Assembly: GCA_900316575.1 (NCBI GenBank)
Contig: ONDJ01000001.1
Span: forward strand, 62,001 to 126,000
Reading direction: 5' to 3'
Origin: an uncultured Prevotellaceae bacterium
GTDB taxonomy: Bacteria; Bacteroidota; Bacteroidia; Bacteroidales; Bacteroidaceae
Length of the DNA: 64,000 bases
Shown: positions 16,244 through 24,286 of the stretch, piece by piece
Layout of the letters: the number at the start of each line of letters is the position of its first letter
Position numbering within the stretch: position 1 is the stretch's first letter
Notes under the pieces: generated by a model
The model's input: the letters and a program-made list of their open reading frames with translations, nothing else
Database searches by the model: none
Told to the model about the DNA's origin: nothing
Made by a program: the position numbers and the translations under genes

Positions 16244-17043
16244 CAGTTCTGCGCGTAATTGAACCAGCTACCACCACGAAGCACGCGGTAGGAGGCTGAC
16301 TGCGTGTTGCACGGATTGGAATTAGGGCTATTACCATAGTAAGAAGAACTATACCAATCTTGGCACCATTCATAAACATTGCCACTCATGTCGTAAATGC
16401 CAAGTTCGTTAGCCTGCTTCGTACCAACGGGATGTGTTTGCGTTCCCCCTTGACTCATATTGCTGTTGCCATCATACCATGCCACATCATTAATATTGTT
16501 CGAACCGCTGTACTTATACCCTCGGCTTTTACTACCGCCGCGAGCCGCGTATTCCCACTCGGCCTCGGTGGGCAGACGAAACTTCCAATGAGGATAATCA
16601 CCAAGGTCCATTTCATTACGGCGATTGTTTAAACGATTGATAAATTCTTGGCAATCATCCCACGAAACATTCTCTACGGGAAGTTCGCGCCAGCGGCTAC
16701 TAAAGGCAGAGTTACTACCTTGAAAGTCGGAAGGATTTGTACCCATCACGTCATACCATAAGCCTTGGGTAACTTCTGTTTCACCGATAAAAAAATTACC
16801 AACGGAAACTCGGTGCGCAGGCTTTTCGTCACTATCAGCTTCACTGCCTTGTTCACTTGTGGCTCCCATCATGAACGTGCCACCCTCAACAGGAATCAAC
16901 GGATAGATGAGACGATTTGTGACATGAACTTCAAGACGCTCCATGTTTTGAAACTGACGCTGTGGGCGAGCCAAGGAAAGAAATAACAGCAAGCTTATCA
17001 ATAAACTTGGAGATGTAATAAGAAGAATGTGTTGACGTTTCAT
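16165..17043 (-). CDS. FGE-fold (SUMF1/EgtB/PvdO) protein 1, putative DGR target
   Basis: This is a 292-residue protein with an N-terminal membrane anchor (residues 6-25) and an FGE-sulfatase/C-type-lectin-like domain about 50-292 (EGGTFMMGAT, IGETEVTQGLWYDVMG, VENVSWDDCQEFI, RLPTEAEWEYAARGG, GIYDMSGNVYEWCQDWY, RVLRGGSW). No sulfatase is nearby, so a ligand-binding role fits better than sulfatase maturation. Residues 269-284 (V-A-F-R-Y-D-G-F-P-D-F-R-Y-F-N-Y) hold the variable positions. Nearly every variable codon ends in C or T, and compared with the remnant at 17242 only first and second bases change. The gene ends in the shared sequence GLRLVLAP-stop. Confidence 0.85.
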   Translation of the reverse strand: MKRQHILLITSPSLLISLLLFLSLARPQRQFQNMERLEVHVTNRLIYPLIPVEGGTFMMGATSEQGSEADSDEKPAHRVSVGNFFIGETEVTQGLWYDVMGTNPSDFQGSNSAFSSRWRELPVENVSWDDCQEFINRLNNRRNEMDLGDYPHWKFRLPTEAEWEYAARGGSKSRGYKYSGSNNINDVAWYDGNSNMSQGGTQTHPVGTKQANELGIYDMSGNVYEWCQDWYSSSYYGNSPNSNPCNTQSASYRVLRGGSWFNYAQNCRVAFRYDGFPDFRYFNYGLRLVLAP

Positions 17044-17084
17044 ACACTATTTTGCTTTATTGTATATTATATTTTGTATTGCGC

Positions 17085-17154
17085 GTCGTTCGTGTGGCTT
17101 TGGCGTGTGCCGCCCTCCGGGGCAGGCACAACGCCCAAAGCCCACACGAACGGC
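17085..17154 (-). terminator. long hairpin in repeat copy B
   Basis: GTCGTTCGTGTGGCT at 17085-17099 pairs with AGCCCACACGAACGGC at 17139-17154. It is the counterpart of the hairpin at 16009 and lies just downstream of the orphan variable-region remnant and upstream of the FGE gene 1 start. Confidence 0.5.
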
Positions 17155-17241
17155 TATAGTAAACACGCTTTCTTTTTTTCTTTTTTCCTCTTTCTCTTTT
17201 CTTTTCTCCTTTACTATAAAACTATAGGGAGAAACCTTAAA

Positions 17242-17320
17242 CTATGGAGCAAGGACTAGGCGCAGCCCGATGAAGTTGATCCTGCAGTCGGGATCGAGGT
17301 AGTCGCGATGAGCGGCACGG
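17242..17320 (-). pseudogene. orphan variable-region remnant of a third FGE gene (repeat copy B 17071-17320)
   Basis: Only the last 26 codons of an FGE gene remain, ending at TAG (17242-17244). It reads RAAHRDYLDPDCRINFI and then GLRLVLAP, against RVAFRYDGFPDFRYFNY and GLRLVLAP in gene 1. The surrounding 200 bp are nearly identical to 15995-16190. Upstream of 17320 the similarity stops at once. It is either debris of a deleted target gene or a duplicated landing cassette. It is not the DGR template: many variable codons lack A at positions 1-2. Confidence 0.7.
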
Positions 17321-17370
17321 TGATAAACTTCATTTGTAGCATGTCTCTTTCTATTATTTATTTTTTTCGA

Positions 17371-17429
17371 AAAACATCTTTCTTTCCCGCTGCGGCTACC
17401 GCCGCTTAGCGGGGAAAGTATGATGTTTT
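17371..17429 (-). terminator. hairpin downstream of FGE-fold gene 2
   Basis: AAAACATC at 17371-17378 pairs with GATGTTTT at 17422-17429, and inside that CTTTCCCGC pairs with GCGGGGAAAG with a one-base bulge. It lies about 120 bp past the gene 2 stop. There is no good U-run on the minus strand, so termination is uncertain. Confidence 0.45.
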
Positions 17430-17545
17430 TCTATGGCTACACCATTATTTCTAAAAGACGTGGCGCGCCTCAGCGCGCTCACGAATTATGTTTTTTCTTT
17501 GAAGACTTTTTAGAGAGAGGGAATAACTCGCAAAACTAGGCGGAA

Positions 17546-18370
17546 CTACAGCGCCAAGCGGAAGCCAAGGCTGCCGTAGCGGGTGCCGGGCGAGTTCCAG
17601 TAGCGATACGCGACGCGGCAGCTCCTGGCATCGCTCCACCCGCCGCCGCCACGATCGACGCGGTACGAGCCCGAAGTAGGACCCTGCGGATTCGTCTGCG
17701 CATTAGAAGAGTAAGAGCCATACCAATCTTGACACCATTCCCAAACGTTGCCACTCATGTCGTAAAGGCCAAGTTCGTTAGCCTGCTTCGTCCCGACAAC
17801 GTGAGTCTGATTGCCACTATTACCATCATACCATGCTACGTCCCCGATGTTGTTCGAACCGCTGTATTGATAGCCACGGCTCTTATTCCCACCACGTGCA
17901 GCATATTCCCACTCAGCCTCAGTAGGCAGACGAAAACGCTGACCAGTCATCTGATTGAGTCGCGAAATAAAGCGTTGGCAGTCGTCCCACGAAACTTGTT
18001 CCACGGGATTGCGGCTGTTGCTCTTGTTTTTACTCGGATTTTCGCCCATTACATGTTGCCACAAGGCTTGCGTCACTTCAAAGCGCCCAATGTAGTAGTC
18101 GCCAAGCGTCACGCGGTGCGTGGGACGTTCGTCGCTGTCGGGATTTTGCTGCTCACTCGTGGCACCCATCGTAAACGTACCGCCATCAACTGGCTCGAGC
18201 ACAAGGTCGGGAATGCCTGCCATACGACTGAAGTCCAATGCGGCGTGCTGACGCTTCAATTCATTCACCTCTGTAGTCAGCGAACTTCCCCAAGGGCGAA
18301 ACGAATGCAGCGAAGTCAAGGCTACTATCAGCAACGAGGCTGGTAATAAAAGATATACGTGTCTTTTCAT
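17546..18370 (-). CDS. FGE-fold (SUMF1/EgtB/PvdO) protein 2, putative DGR target
   Basis: A 274-residue paralogue of protein 1 with the same layout: membrane anchor (residues 6-23), coiled linker, FGE domain about 58-274 (DGGTFTMGATSEQ, YIGRFEVTQALWQHVMG, VSWDDCQRFISRLNQ, RLPTEAEWEYAARGG, YDMSGNVWEWCQDWYG). The last 35 residues (RGGGGWSDARSCRVAYRYWN, SPGTRYGSLGFRLAL) keep the R-V-A-x-R-x4-P-x2-R-x4-G frame of the variable region but with different residues at the x positions. The final codons differ from gene 1 (GFRLAL), so it would need its own template. It starts 36 bp after the kinase gene and is probably in one transcript with it. Confidence 0.83.
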   Translation of the reverse strand: MKRHVYLLLPASLLIVALTSLHSFRPWGSSLTTEVNELKRQHAALDFSRMAGIPDLVLEPVDGGTFTMGATSEQQNPDSDERPTHRVTLGDYYIGRFEVTQALWQHVMGENPSKNKSNSRNPVEQVSWDDCQRFISRLNQMTGQRFRLPTEAEWEYAARGGNKSRGYQYSGSNNIGDVAWYDGNSGNQTHVVGTKQANELGLYDMSGNVWEWCQDWYGSYSSNAQTNPQGPTSGSYRVDRGGGGWSDARSCRVAYRYWNSPGTRYGSLGFRLAL

Positions 18371-18406
18371 TTTAAGATAAGAATATTTTATTTCAAAAAA
18401 GGAGAA

Positions 18407-20332
18407 TTATCGGAAGTCCATCGTGCGTCGATTAGAATTGCTACTTCCCGAGGATGAAGAAGCATTGCCCTGCGAAGAGGTCGAGGAGGCTCCACTGCTT
18501 CGGAAGTCAAGCGTTTGGCGCGAAGAATTACGACCCGAGGAAGTTGAAGCATTAGAAGTATTGCTTTGTGGTCTCGCTGTTGAATGGGAAGCAGAGGAAG
18601 TGTTGCTTGAACTTGTATAAGCGTTGCCGTTATTTGCGCTACTTGCCTGCGAGCGTGAAGAACTCGAGGTTCCTGCGGTGTTTTGGCGCGTGGACTGGGA
18701 ACGGTTTGACGAAGCGGCGGGCGCGGTCGTGGTTTGTCGGCCTGAATTGGAAGGCGCTGCACCAAGGGGTTCGGGAGCGGCTGAAGGAGCTGGGGTGACG
18801 GGCGTTTCGTTGGCGAGGGTGTCGGCGGGCTCCACTGCGGTGCTGTCAAGCGTAGTACTGTCGGCGGCTTCGTCTAAGGAATAGGCAGGTGCAGCTTCAT
18901 TGCCGCAGCTGCGGAAGGCGAGGACACCGCCTATAACGAGCACCATGCCTGCGAGCACGGAAAGGAGCAGCATGCGGCTTGACTTTCGTTTCTCTTGCGG
19001 GGCGATCGGCGTTGCGGGCTGGGGCGCGGGCTTTGGCCGCTCATTGGGGTTGGTGACGATTTCGGAGTCGCTGTAGTAATCGGAGTTATCGGAGTAATCC
19101 GAGTTTTCCGAGGGATCAAAAGTTCCGCCATGGCTGGCGTCACTATCGGGCGCGTCTTCGGGCTTGGGAGCAGGTTGCTGCGGTTTGGGCTGCCGAGGCG
19201 TTGGTGCGGTGGGTGCCACAACGATTGACTTTGCTTCCTCGGGAATAACGATCGACTTTGCTTCCTCGGGCTCTTCGGCGGGATCAATGGGCTCGCCTGG
19301 AACGAGTGGCACAGAGTCGTCTTTATTCTCGTCGAGGGAGAAGAGCGGTTGGGGCACGGGCTCGTTGCTGGGGGTTGGAGGCGTAGCGGGCGCGGAGACT
19401 GCGTCGGGGTTGATTTCTATGACTTCGGGCGCAAGGCAGCGATCGGAGGGGTTGGTATGGTTGAGTTCGTAGAGTGCCTCTGGCACGCTGTGCGGCCGTT
19501 TGGATATGTCGCTCTGCATACAGTGGAACACAAAGGCACGCACACTAGGATCAGCCTCGTCTAAGCCGACGAATGCACTTTCTTTCTTCATTCCCAACAC
19601 ACTGGGCGAAGGGGGTTCTTTGCCAGTGAGGAGGTTGTAGAGCGTGGCTCCCACGGCGTAGAGGTCGGTCCATGGGCCGATGAGCTCCAAGTCGCGATAC
19701 ATCTGCTCGGCGGGGGCATAGCCTTTGGTATAGAGGATGGTGCTGCTGAGGGTGTTGCCATCGGGTCCGCCTATCATTTTGCTAGCGCCAAAGTCGATGA
19801 GTATGGCGTTGTCGTACTTGTCGAGCATCACGTTGGCGGGCTTGAGGTCGAGGTGGTAGAGCCCTTCCTCGTGCACCACGTCGAGGGCTTGGAGCACTTG
19901 GCGGACGTATTTCACGGCCTGCTGCTCGGTGAGCTGACCGGCACGCTCGTTGAGCGAACCGCCCGAGATGAAGTCCATCACGTAGTAGCTCGTATGGTTG
20001 GCATCGAACACGTCGCTCACGCGAACGATGTTGGGATGTTTGAGCTCGTTGATGCGGTCGGCTTCGTCGCGAAACTTTCGGCGCAGTTTTTCGAAGAGGG
20101 CAGCGTTGTCTTGATTGCTGACGATGACGCGCGAGGTGTGTTGGTCGCGATGGGTGATGCCGTTGAGGAAAAACTCTTTGACCACCACGCGGCCTTTCTT
20201 TCCCGAGAACTTGGTGTCTTTGGCCAGATAGGTGTTGCCACAGCCGCCGCTCGAGAGATAGCGTTCGATGCGATAACGTCCTTCGAGCAAGGTGCCGGCG
20301 GGGAGCATGTTTGTTGGGTTGATTTTGGGCAT
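18407..20332 (-). CDS. transmembrane Ser/Thr protein kinase (PknB-like) with Ser-rich extracytoplasmic tail
   Basis: The protein has 641 residues. The kinase domain spans about 16-290: Gly loop LSSGGCGNTY (26-35), Lys52 (VVKEFF), catalytic loop HLDLKPANVML (160-170), DFG 180-182, and APAEQ (206-210) in place of APE. A Pro-rich/acidic linker (300-450) leads to one membrane helix (about 454-473) and an Ala/Ser/Thr-rich tail. The tail ends in two copies of R-(Q/R)-T-(L/M)-DFR, the last at the C-terminus, which could be phosphorylation or docking sites. FGE gene 2 follows 36 bp downstream, which suggests the kinase and the variable proteins work together; that is inference. Confidence 0.87.
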   Translation of the reverse strand: MPKINPTNMLPAGTLLEGRYRIERYLSSGGCGNTYLAKDTKFSGKKGRVVVKEFFLNGITHRDQHTSRVIVSNQDNAALFEKLRRKFRDEADRINELKHPNIVRVSDVFDANHTSYYVMDFISGGSLNERAGQLTEQQAVKYVRQVLQALDVVHEEGLYHLDLKPANVMLDKYDNAILIDFGASKMIGGPDGNTLSSTILYTKGYAPAEQMYRDLELIGPWTDLYAVGATLYNLLTGKEPPSPSVLGMKKESAFVGLDEADPSVRAFVFHCMQSDISKRPHSVPEALYELNHTNPSDRCLAPEVIEINPDAVSAPATPPTPSNEPVPQPLFSLDENKDDSVPLVPGEPIDPAEEPEEAKSIVIPEEAKSIVVAPTAPTPRQPKPQQPAPKPEDAPDSDASHGGTFDPSENSDYSDNSDYYSDSEIVTNPNERPKPAPQPATPIAPQEKRKSSRMLLLSVLAGMVLVIGGVLAFRSCGNEAAPAYSLDEAADSTTLDSTAVEPADTLANETPVTPAPSAAPEPLGAAPSNSGRQTTTAPAASSNRSQSTRQNTAGTSSSSRSQASSANNGNAYTSSSNTSSASHSTARPQSNTSNASTSSGRNSSRQTLDFRSSGASSTSSQGNASSSSGSSNSNRRTMDFR

Positions 20333-20558
20333 AAAAGCTAAAATCTATTGTTTTACTTTCTCTGTTGCGCAAAAATAAGTGTTTTCGCACAAAAAGCCTG
20401 CAAAGCGCGTCACTTTCAGTACGAAATGGTGGGTTTTAGGTACGAAATTGTGTGTTTTTGTGTTTATGATGCGGCGGTGATTGGTTGGAGGGGAAGAAAT
20501 GTTTTTTTGACGCTATTCTGACGAAAAGTGTGACATTGTAACAAAAAAAGTACGTACC

Positions 20559-20678
20559 ATGATCATAAAGAGAGACAGATACTTGAAACAAGTCATTGCC
20601 AAAAAGCAGGATGGCATGATTAAGATTGTGACGGGCATACGCCGATGTGGTAAGTCATACCTATTGAATGTATTGTTC
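20559..20678 (+). pseudogene. N-terminal remnant of an AAA/DUF4143-type ATPase
   Basis: The first 40 residues (MIIKRDRYLKQVIAKKQDG..., KIVTGIRRCGKSYLLNVLF) match the start of the Bacteroidetes AAA_14/DUF4143 ATPases including the P-loop GIRRCGKS. The match stops there and runs into a terminator hairpin at 20691. Normal length is about 380-440 residues, so this is a stub. A similar family leaves only its C-terminal end at 53438-53731. Confidence 0.7.
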
Positions 20679-20690
20679 CTCTCTTTATCA

Positions 20691-20722
20691 CAAAGCCCCG
20701 GCTTGAAAAAGTCGGGGCTTTG
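20691..20722. terminator. hairpin terminator downstream of pepT
   Basis: CAAAGCCCCG at 20691-20700 pairs with CGGGGCTTTG at 20713-20722 and the stem continues inward (GCTT/AAGT) to a GAAAA loop. It is placed to end the leftward pepT transcript and marks the break in the ATPase remnant. Confidence 0.65.
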
Positions 20723-20792
20723 CCATATCGTAAACTGTTGATTGCGGGAGTTATTTGCGCAAGACGCTCCCCGCGCATTGCAAACGGGGCTA

Positions 20793-22025
20793 TCAGTCGT
20801 TGAAGCGACCGGCGAGTTCGCAGAGGTTTACCACGACGTTCATGGCTTTTTCTAAGGAGGGAACGGGTAGGAATTCGTGAGGCCCGTGGAAGTTGAGTCC
20901 GCCGGCAAAGATATTGGGACAGGGAAGCCCACGGAAGGAAAGCTGAGCGCCGTCGGTGCCGCCGCGTATGGCTTGAACGCGCGGTGAAACGCCGGCTTTC
21001 TCCATGGCTTTGATGGCCATGTCGATGACGTGAGGTACGGGTTCTACCATTTCGCGCATGTTGCGATACTGGTCGCGCAGTTCCAGACGCACAACGTCTT
21101 CGCCGTATTGGGCATTGAGTTCTTCGGCTAATTGCTCCATGAAACGCTTGCGCTCGTGGAATTTGCGGGCATCGTGGTCGCGAATGATGAAGGAGAGGGT
21201 GGCTTGTTCGCAACTGCCCTCGATGGAAAGCAGGTGGTAGAAGCCTTCGTAGCCTTCGGTGGTTTCGGGCAGGTCGGTCGTGGGAATGCGGCTAACGAGT
21301 TCGGCGGCTATACGCCCAGCGTTTATCATCTTTCCCTTGGCATAGCCTGTGTGAACGCTCACACCTGTGATGGTAAACTTGGCGGCTGCGGCGTTGAAAC
21401 ATTCGTATTCGAGTTCGCCCACCTCGCCGCCGTCCATGGTGTAGCCCCACTCGCAGCCAAATTTCTCAACGTTGAACTTGTGGGCTCCGAGACCTATTTC
21501 TTCGTCGGGGTTGAAGGCTATGCGTATTTTTCCGTGCTTGATTTCGGGATGTTGCTGGAGATAGACCATGGCTTGCACGATTTCGGCAATGCCGGCTTTG
21601 TCGTCGGCTCCGAGCAGGGTATGGCCGTCGGTGACAACGAGGTCTTCGCCGATGTGACGCTTGAGCTCTGGGAAGGTGGCTACGTCGGTAACAATACCAG
21701 CCTGGGCATCGAGCACGATGTCGGTGCCATCGTAGTTCTCGACGATGCGCGGCTTGATGTTAGCTCCTGAGCAATCGGGGCTAGTGTCGTAGTGGGATAT
21801 GAAGCCTATGACGGGAGCTTCGGGTTTACCGTTGGCGGGAAGGGTGGCATAGATGTAGCCTTCGTCGTCGAGTTCTACGTCTTCGAGCCCTTCTTCGCGA
21901 AGCTCATCGGCCAGAAAACGTGCAAAGATGAGTTGCTTGTCGGTGCTGGGTGTTTTGCCTGCGTCTTCGGCAGACTGGGTGTCGAACTGCGTGTAGGCAA
22001 GGAAGCGTTCAAGGATGGTTTTCAT
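20793..22025 (-). CDS. pepT: peptidase T (tripeptide aminopeptidase)
   Basis: This 410-residue cytoplasmic zinc enzyme of the M20 family removes the N-terminal residue of tripeptides. Di-zinc site motifs are intact: [12 protein letters not shown] (His78, Asp80), [10 protein letters not shown] (bridging Asp), [13 protein letters not shown] (catalytic Glu), and the C-terminal [13 protein letters not shown] His ligand. The dimerisation lid carries [15 protein letters not shown]. Length matches the E. coli enzyme. It is the last gene of the leftward cluster, 44 bp after apbE, and is followed by a hairpin terminator. Confidence 0.95.
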   Translation of the reverse strand: MKTILERFLAYTQFDTQSAEDAGKTPSTDKQLIFARFLADELREEGLEDVELDDEGYIYATLPANGKPEAPVIGFISHYDTSPDCSGANIKPRIVENYDGTDIVLDAQAGIVTDVATFPELKRHIGEDLVVTDGHTLLGADDKAGIAEIVQAMVYLQQHPEIKHGKIRIAFNPDEEIGLGAHKFNVEKFGCEWGYTMDGGEVGELEYECFNAAAAKFTITGVSVHTGYAKGKMINAGRIAAELVSRIPTTDLPETTEGYEGFYHLLSIEGSCEQATLSFIIRDHDARKFHERKRFMEQLAEELNAQYGEDVVRLELRDQYRNMREMVEPVPHVIDMAIKAMEKAGVSPRVQAIRGGTDGAQLSFRGLPCPNIFAGGLNFHGPHEFLPVPSLEKAMNVVVNLCELAGRFND

Positions 22026-22069
22026 GGTGTTTTATGTGTTTTTGTGTACGAAAGAAAAGCTAAAGGTTT

Positions 22070-23104
22070 TTATTGATGCATGGCAGCAACGGCGGGCGAT
22101 TGCCACACGCGATGCTGTCCCTTGGCATCTTCGTAGATAAGATAAGCTTCAAGCTCCTTATGGCTCTCCACAACCTTGCGTGCACTGTCGAGGCCGAGCA
22201 CCATGAAGGCTGTGGCAAAGGCATCGGCTGTGGCACAATTGGGGGCAAGGACGGTTGCGGAAAGGATGTTGCGCTGCACGGGCTGACCGGTGCGCGGGTC
22301 AATGGTATGGCCTATGCGCTTACGGCCTTGTTTGTGGAAGTTGAGGTAGTTGCCGCTTGTGGCCATGGCTCCTGTTCCGAGCGAAAGTACTTGTTGCACG
22401 AGGCCTGCGGTAGCGTCTTCGGTGGTGGGTTTCACAATGCCCACAGTCCATGGTCTGCCTTCGGGATTCGTTCCCTGAGCTACAATCTCGCCGCCTATCT
22501 CTACCATAAAGTTTTCTACACCGTGAGCCCGCAGCACAGCGGCAATTCTATCCACGGCAAAACCTTTGGCGATGGCTCCGAGGTCGATTTGCACCCGTGG
22601 GTCGGACTTTAAGAGTTGCTCTCCTTGGAGTCGCAATTTGCTGAAGCCGACAACTTGGCGCAGGCTGTCGAGCGTTTGGACACTGGGGGCTTGCGGTGTG
22701 CCATCGGGTCCAAAGCCCCAAGCCTTTACCAACGGGGCAACGGTGATGTCGAAAGCCCCGCCTGTGGCTTGGCTCACCGTGCGAGCTATGGCGAAGACGC
22801 TGCGAAAGAGGGTGTCGGTCTGCTGTGTTTCGCCCCTATTGAGTCGAGAAAGGAGGCTTTGGTTGTTGAAGAGCGAAAGTGTGCTGTCTAAGCGAATGAG
22901 CTCCGCTTGGATAAGGGGCTGCAAGTCTTCGTCGCACTGGTATTGGATGTGAAAAAACGTGCCAAACACGGGGCCTTCGTTGGTTTGCCACGCTTGCCCT
23001 GCATGACGACGCACGATCCACACGGTGCCTACTATCAGAAAAAGGAGAAAGCTTGCGGCAAGGATTTGTCTGAGCCTTGAGGATTGCGGATTTGGAGTGC
23101 TCAT
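22070..23104 (-). CDS. apbE: FAD:protein FMN transferase
   Basis: This 344-residue protein attaches FMN from FAD to Thr residues of proteins such as Na+-translocating NADH-quinone reductase (NqrB/C) and RnfG/D, outside the cytoplasmic membrane. An N-terminal membrane anchor (residues about 12-30) fits this. Family motifs are GTFFHIQY, DSTLSLFN, TGGAFDITVAPLVKAWGFG, IDLGAIAKGFAVD, GGEIVAQG, and TSGNYLNFHKQGRKRIGHTI with the Mg2+-binding region ATADAFATAFMVLG. Its ATG overlaps the DUF6048 stop (ATGA). Confidence 0.93.
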   Translation of the reverse strand: MSTPNPQSSRLRQILAASFLLFLIVGTVWIVRRHAGQAWQTNEGPVFGTFFHIQYQCDEDLQPLIQAELIRLDSTLSLFNNQSLLSRLNRGETQQTDTLFRSVFAIARTVSQATGGAFDITVAPLVKAWGFGPDGTPQAPSVQTLDSLRQVVGFSKLRLQGEQLLKSDPRVQIDLGAIAKGFAVDRIAAVLRAHGVENFMVEIGGEIVAQGTNPEGRPWTVGIVKPTTEDATAGLVQQVLSLGTGAMATSGNYLNFHKQGRKRIGHTIDPRTGQPVQRNILSATVLAPNCATADAFATAFMVLGLDSARKVVESHKELEAYLIYEDAKGQHRVWQSPAVAAMHQ

Positions 23105-23826
23105 AGTTCAAAGACGAGGTTAAATGTTCCGCCAAAGGTGCTGGTGTCGTTCTTGCCAAAGCCTGGCACATACCAAGCCTGTCCAGGAGAGCTCACTTTC
23201 TGATGGAAGCGATGTTTGTAGCGAGCGGTCCAACCGAGGCGGAAGTTGCGCCATATTTTGGTTTCTATGCCAAAGACCAGCTCTCCCCAAAACATATTGC
23301 TCTTTACATCGGTGTAGTGGAACGGCACGGGGTCGTGCCACACGGGGTCGGTCAGGGAGGAGGAACTGATGTCGTAAGAAAACGAAGTGTATGCCAGACG
23401 CAATCCGCCGAAGATGCGGTTGCGGCTCTTGACGTTTTTCAGGAAATTGTAGTCGCAGCCGAGGCGGAAATAGGGCGCAGAGACTTTGAGGTGGATGTCG
23501 GTGGCATCGTCGGTGCGGTCGCAGGAGCCTAAGCCCACTTCAATGATGGGAAAGAACTTTTGCTTCAGACAAAGACGCGCCATCACTCCGTATTCGCCAT
23601 ACGTGGAAAAGGCTGCCAACCCGCTGCCAAGGACATCAACGCCCACGGCAACGCCACCAAAAAAGGGTTCATCGACGGGTGTCAACCGGCTGATTAGTCT
23701 GCCCACGACATTCCTACCCCGAGCGGTATCGGGCGGAACGACTGGCTCGCCCGTCGGCAGGGCGTGCAGTGAGAGGCTACTCAATAAAGCTGCGCAAATA
23801 AATACGGATATTCTCCTGCGTTTCAT
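23101..23826 (-). CDS. DUF6048 family outer-membrane-type protein
   Basis: The 241 residues include a signal sequence (MKRRRISVFICAALLSSLSL..., cut near HA-LPTGEP). The rest is strand-rich and ends in a barrel-like C-terminus (TFGGTFNLVFEL), as in Bacteroidales DUF6048 proteins, which are nearly always found next to a DUF6452 lipoprotein gene as here. The function is unknown. The chosen start overlaps the end of the DUF6452 gene by 50 bp. The next Met upstream is seven codons away, so the overlap is real either way. Confidence 0.78.
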   Translation of the reverse strand: MKRRRISVFICAALLSSLSLHALPTGEPVVPPDTARGRNVVGRLISRLTPVDEPFFGGVAVGVDVLGSGLAAFSTYGEYGVMARLCLKQKFFPIIEVGLGSCDRTDDATDIHLKVSAPYFRLGCDYNFLKNVKSRNRIFGGLRLAYTSFSYDISSSSLTDPVWHDPVPFHYTDVKSNMFWGELVFGIETKIWRNFRLGWTARYKHRFHQKVSSPGQAWYVPGFGKNDTSTFGGTFNLVFEL

Positions 23827-24286
23827 AGTTGACTTGCGGATAAACAAGCTCTACACGCTCCAAGGCGTGCGTAGTGGAGGTGACTTCGGTAATGGTGTGG
23901 AAATAACAAAGCGGACAGTCCATCGACTCAAAGTGGGCTTCGTTGGTGTGGCTCACACAAAGCGTGTCGAACATTTCGTCGCCCTCGGTGTCGGAAAAGC
24001 GCAGAATGAAGCTGTCCCTTTCGGCTGTGTAGTGCACAGGGAGGAGGAAGGAGGAAATGCCTTGTCCCTTGTTGAGGAGAATGCTGTCGGTGCCAATGGC
24101 TGTGACGATGAGTGTGTCTTGGAGCGTTACGGGAGTTTCGTCGTCGTAGTAGAGTCCATATTGCACCGCCACCACGTTGCTCAGTGGGCAGTCAATCTCC
24201 GAACATCTGCCCATGAAAAGCAGGGAAAGGCAGAGCAGAAACAAGGGCGCGAGGCGCTTAAATCGTCTTTTCAATCTGATATTCAT
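23777..24286 (-). CDS. DUF6452 family lipoprotein
   Basis: The 169 residues begin with a lipoprotein signal (RFKRLAPLFLLCLSLLFMGRC, Cys28 followed by SEIDCPLSN). The body matches the Bacteroidales DUF6452 family: EIDCPLSNVVAVQYGLY, DTLIVTAIGTDSILLNKG, and CPLCYFHTITEVTSTTHALE. The function is unknown; a paired role with DUF6048 at the outer membrane is likely from constant co-occurrence. The start overlaps the glycosyltransferase stop by 29 bp, which supports one polycistronic unit. Confidence 0.78.
   Translation of the reverse strand: MNIRLKRRFKRLAPLFLLCLSLLFMGRCSEIDCPLSNVVAVQYGLYYDDETPVTLQDTLIVTAIGTDSILLNKGQGISSFLLPVHYTAERDSFILRFSDTEGDEMFDTLCVSHTNEAHFESMDCPLCYFHTITEVTSTTHALERVELVYPQVNYETQENIRIYLRSFIE

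Noticed and set aside
17071-17320. Repeat copy B as the DGR template repeat
   Set aside because: A template should have A at every position that varies in the target. Here many variable codons are CAT, CTC, TGC, ATC or TTC, so it is itself a variable region or its remnant.
16165-18370. Sulfatase-activating formylglycine-generating enzymes
   Set aside because: The fold matches, but there is no sulfatase nearby, both proteins are membrane anchored, and the variable C-termini argue for binding rather than this catalysis.
15931-20560. A reverse transcriptase or DGR accessory gene in or near the FGE cluster
   Set aside because: No frame in the region has RT motifs such as YxDD, and there is no room for a 300-residue gene. 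If the system is real, the enzyme is elsewhere.
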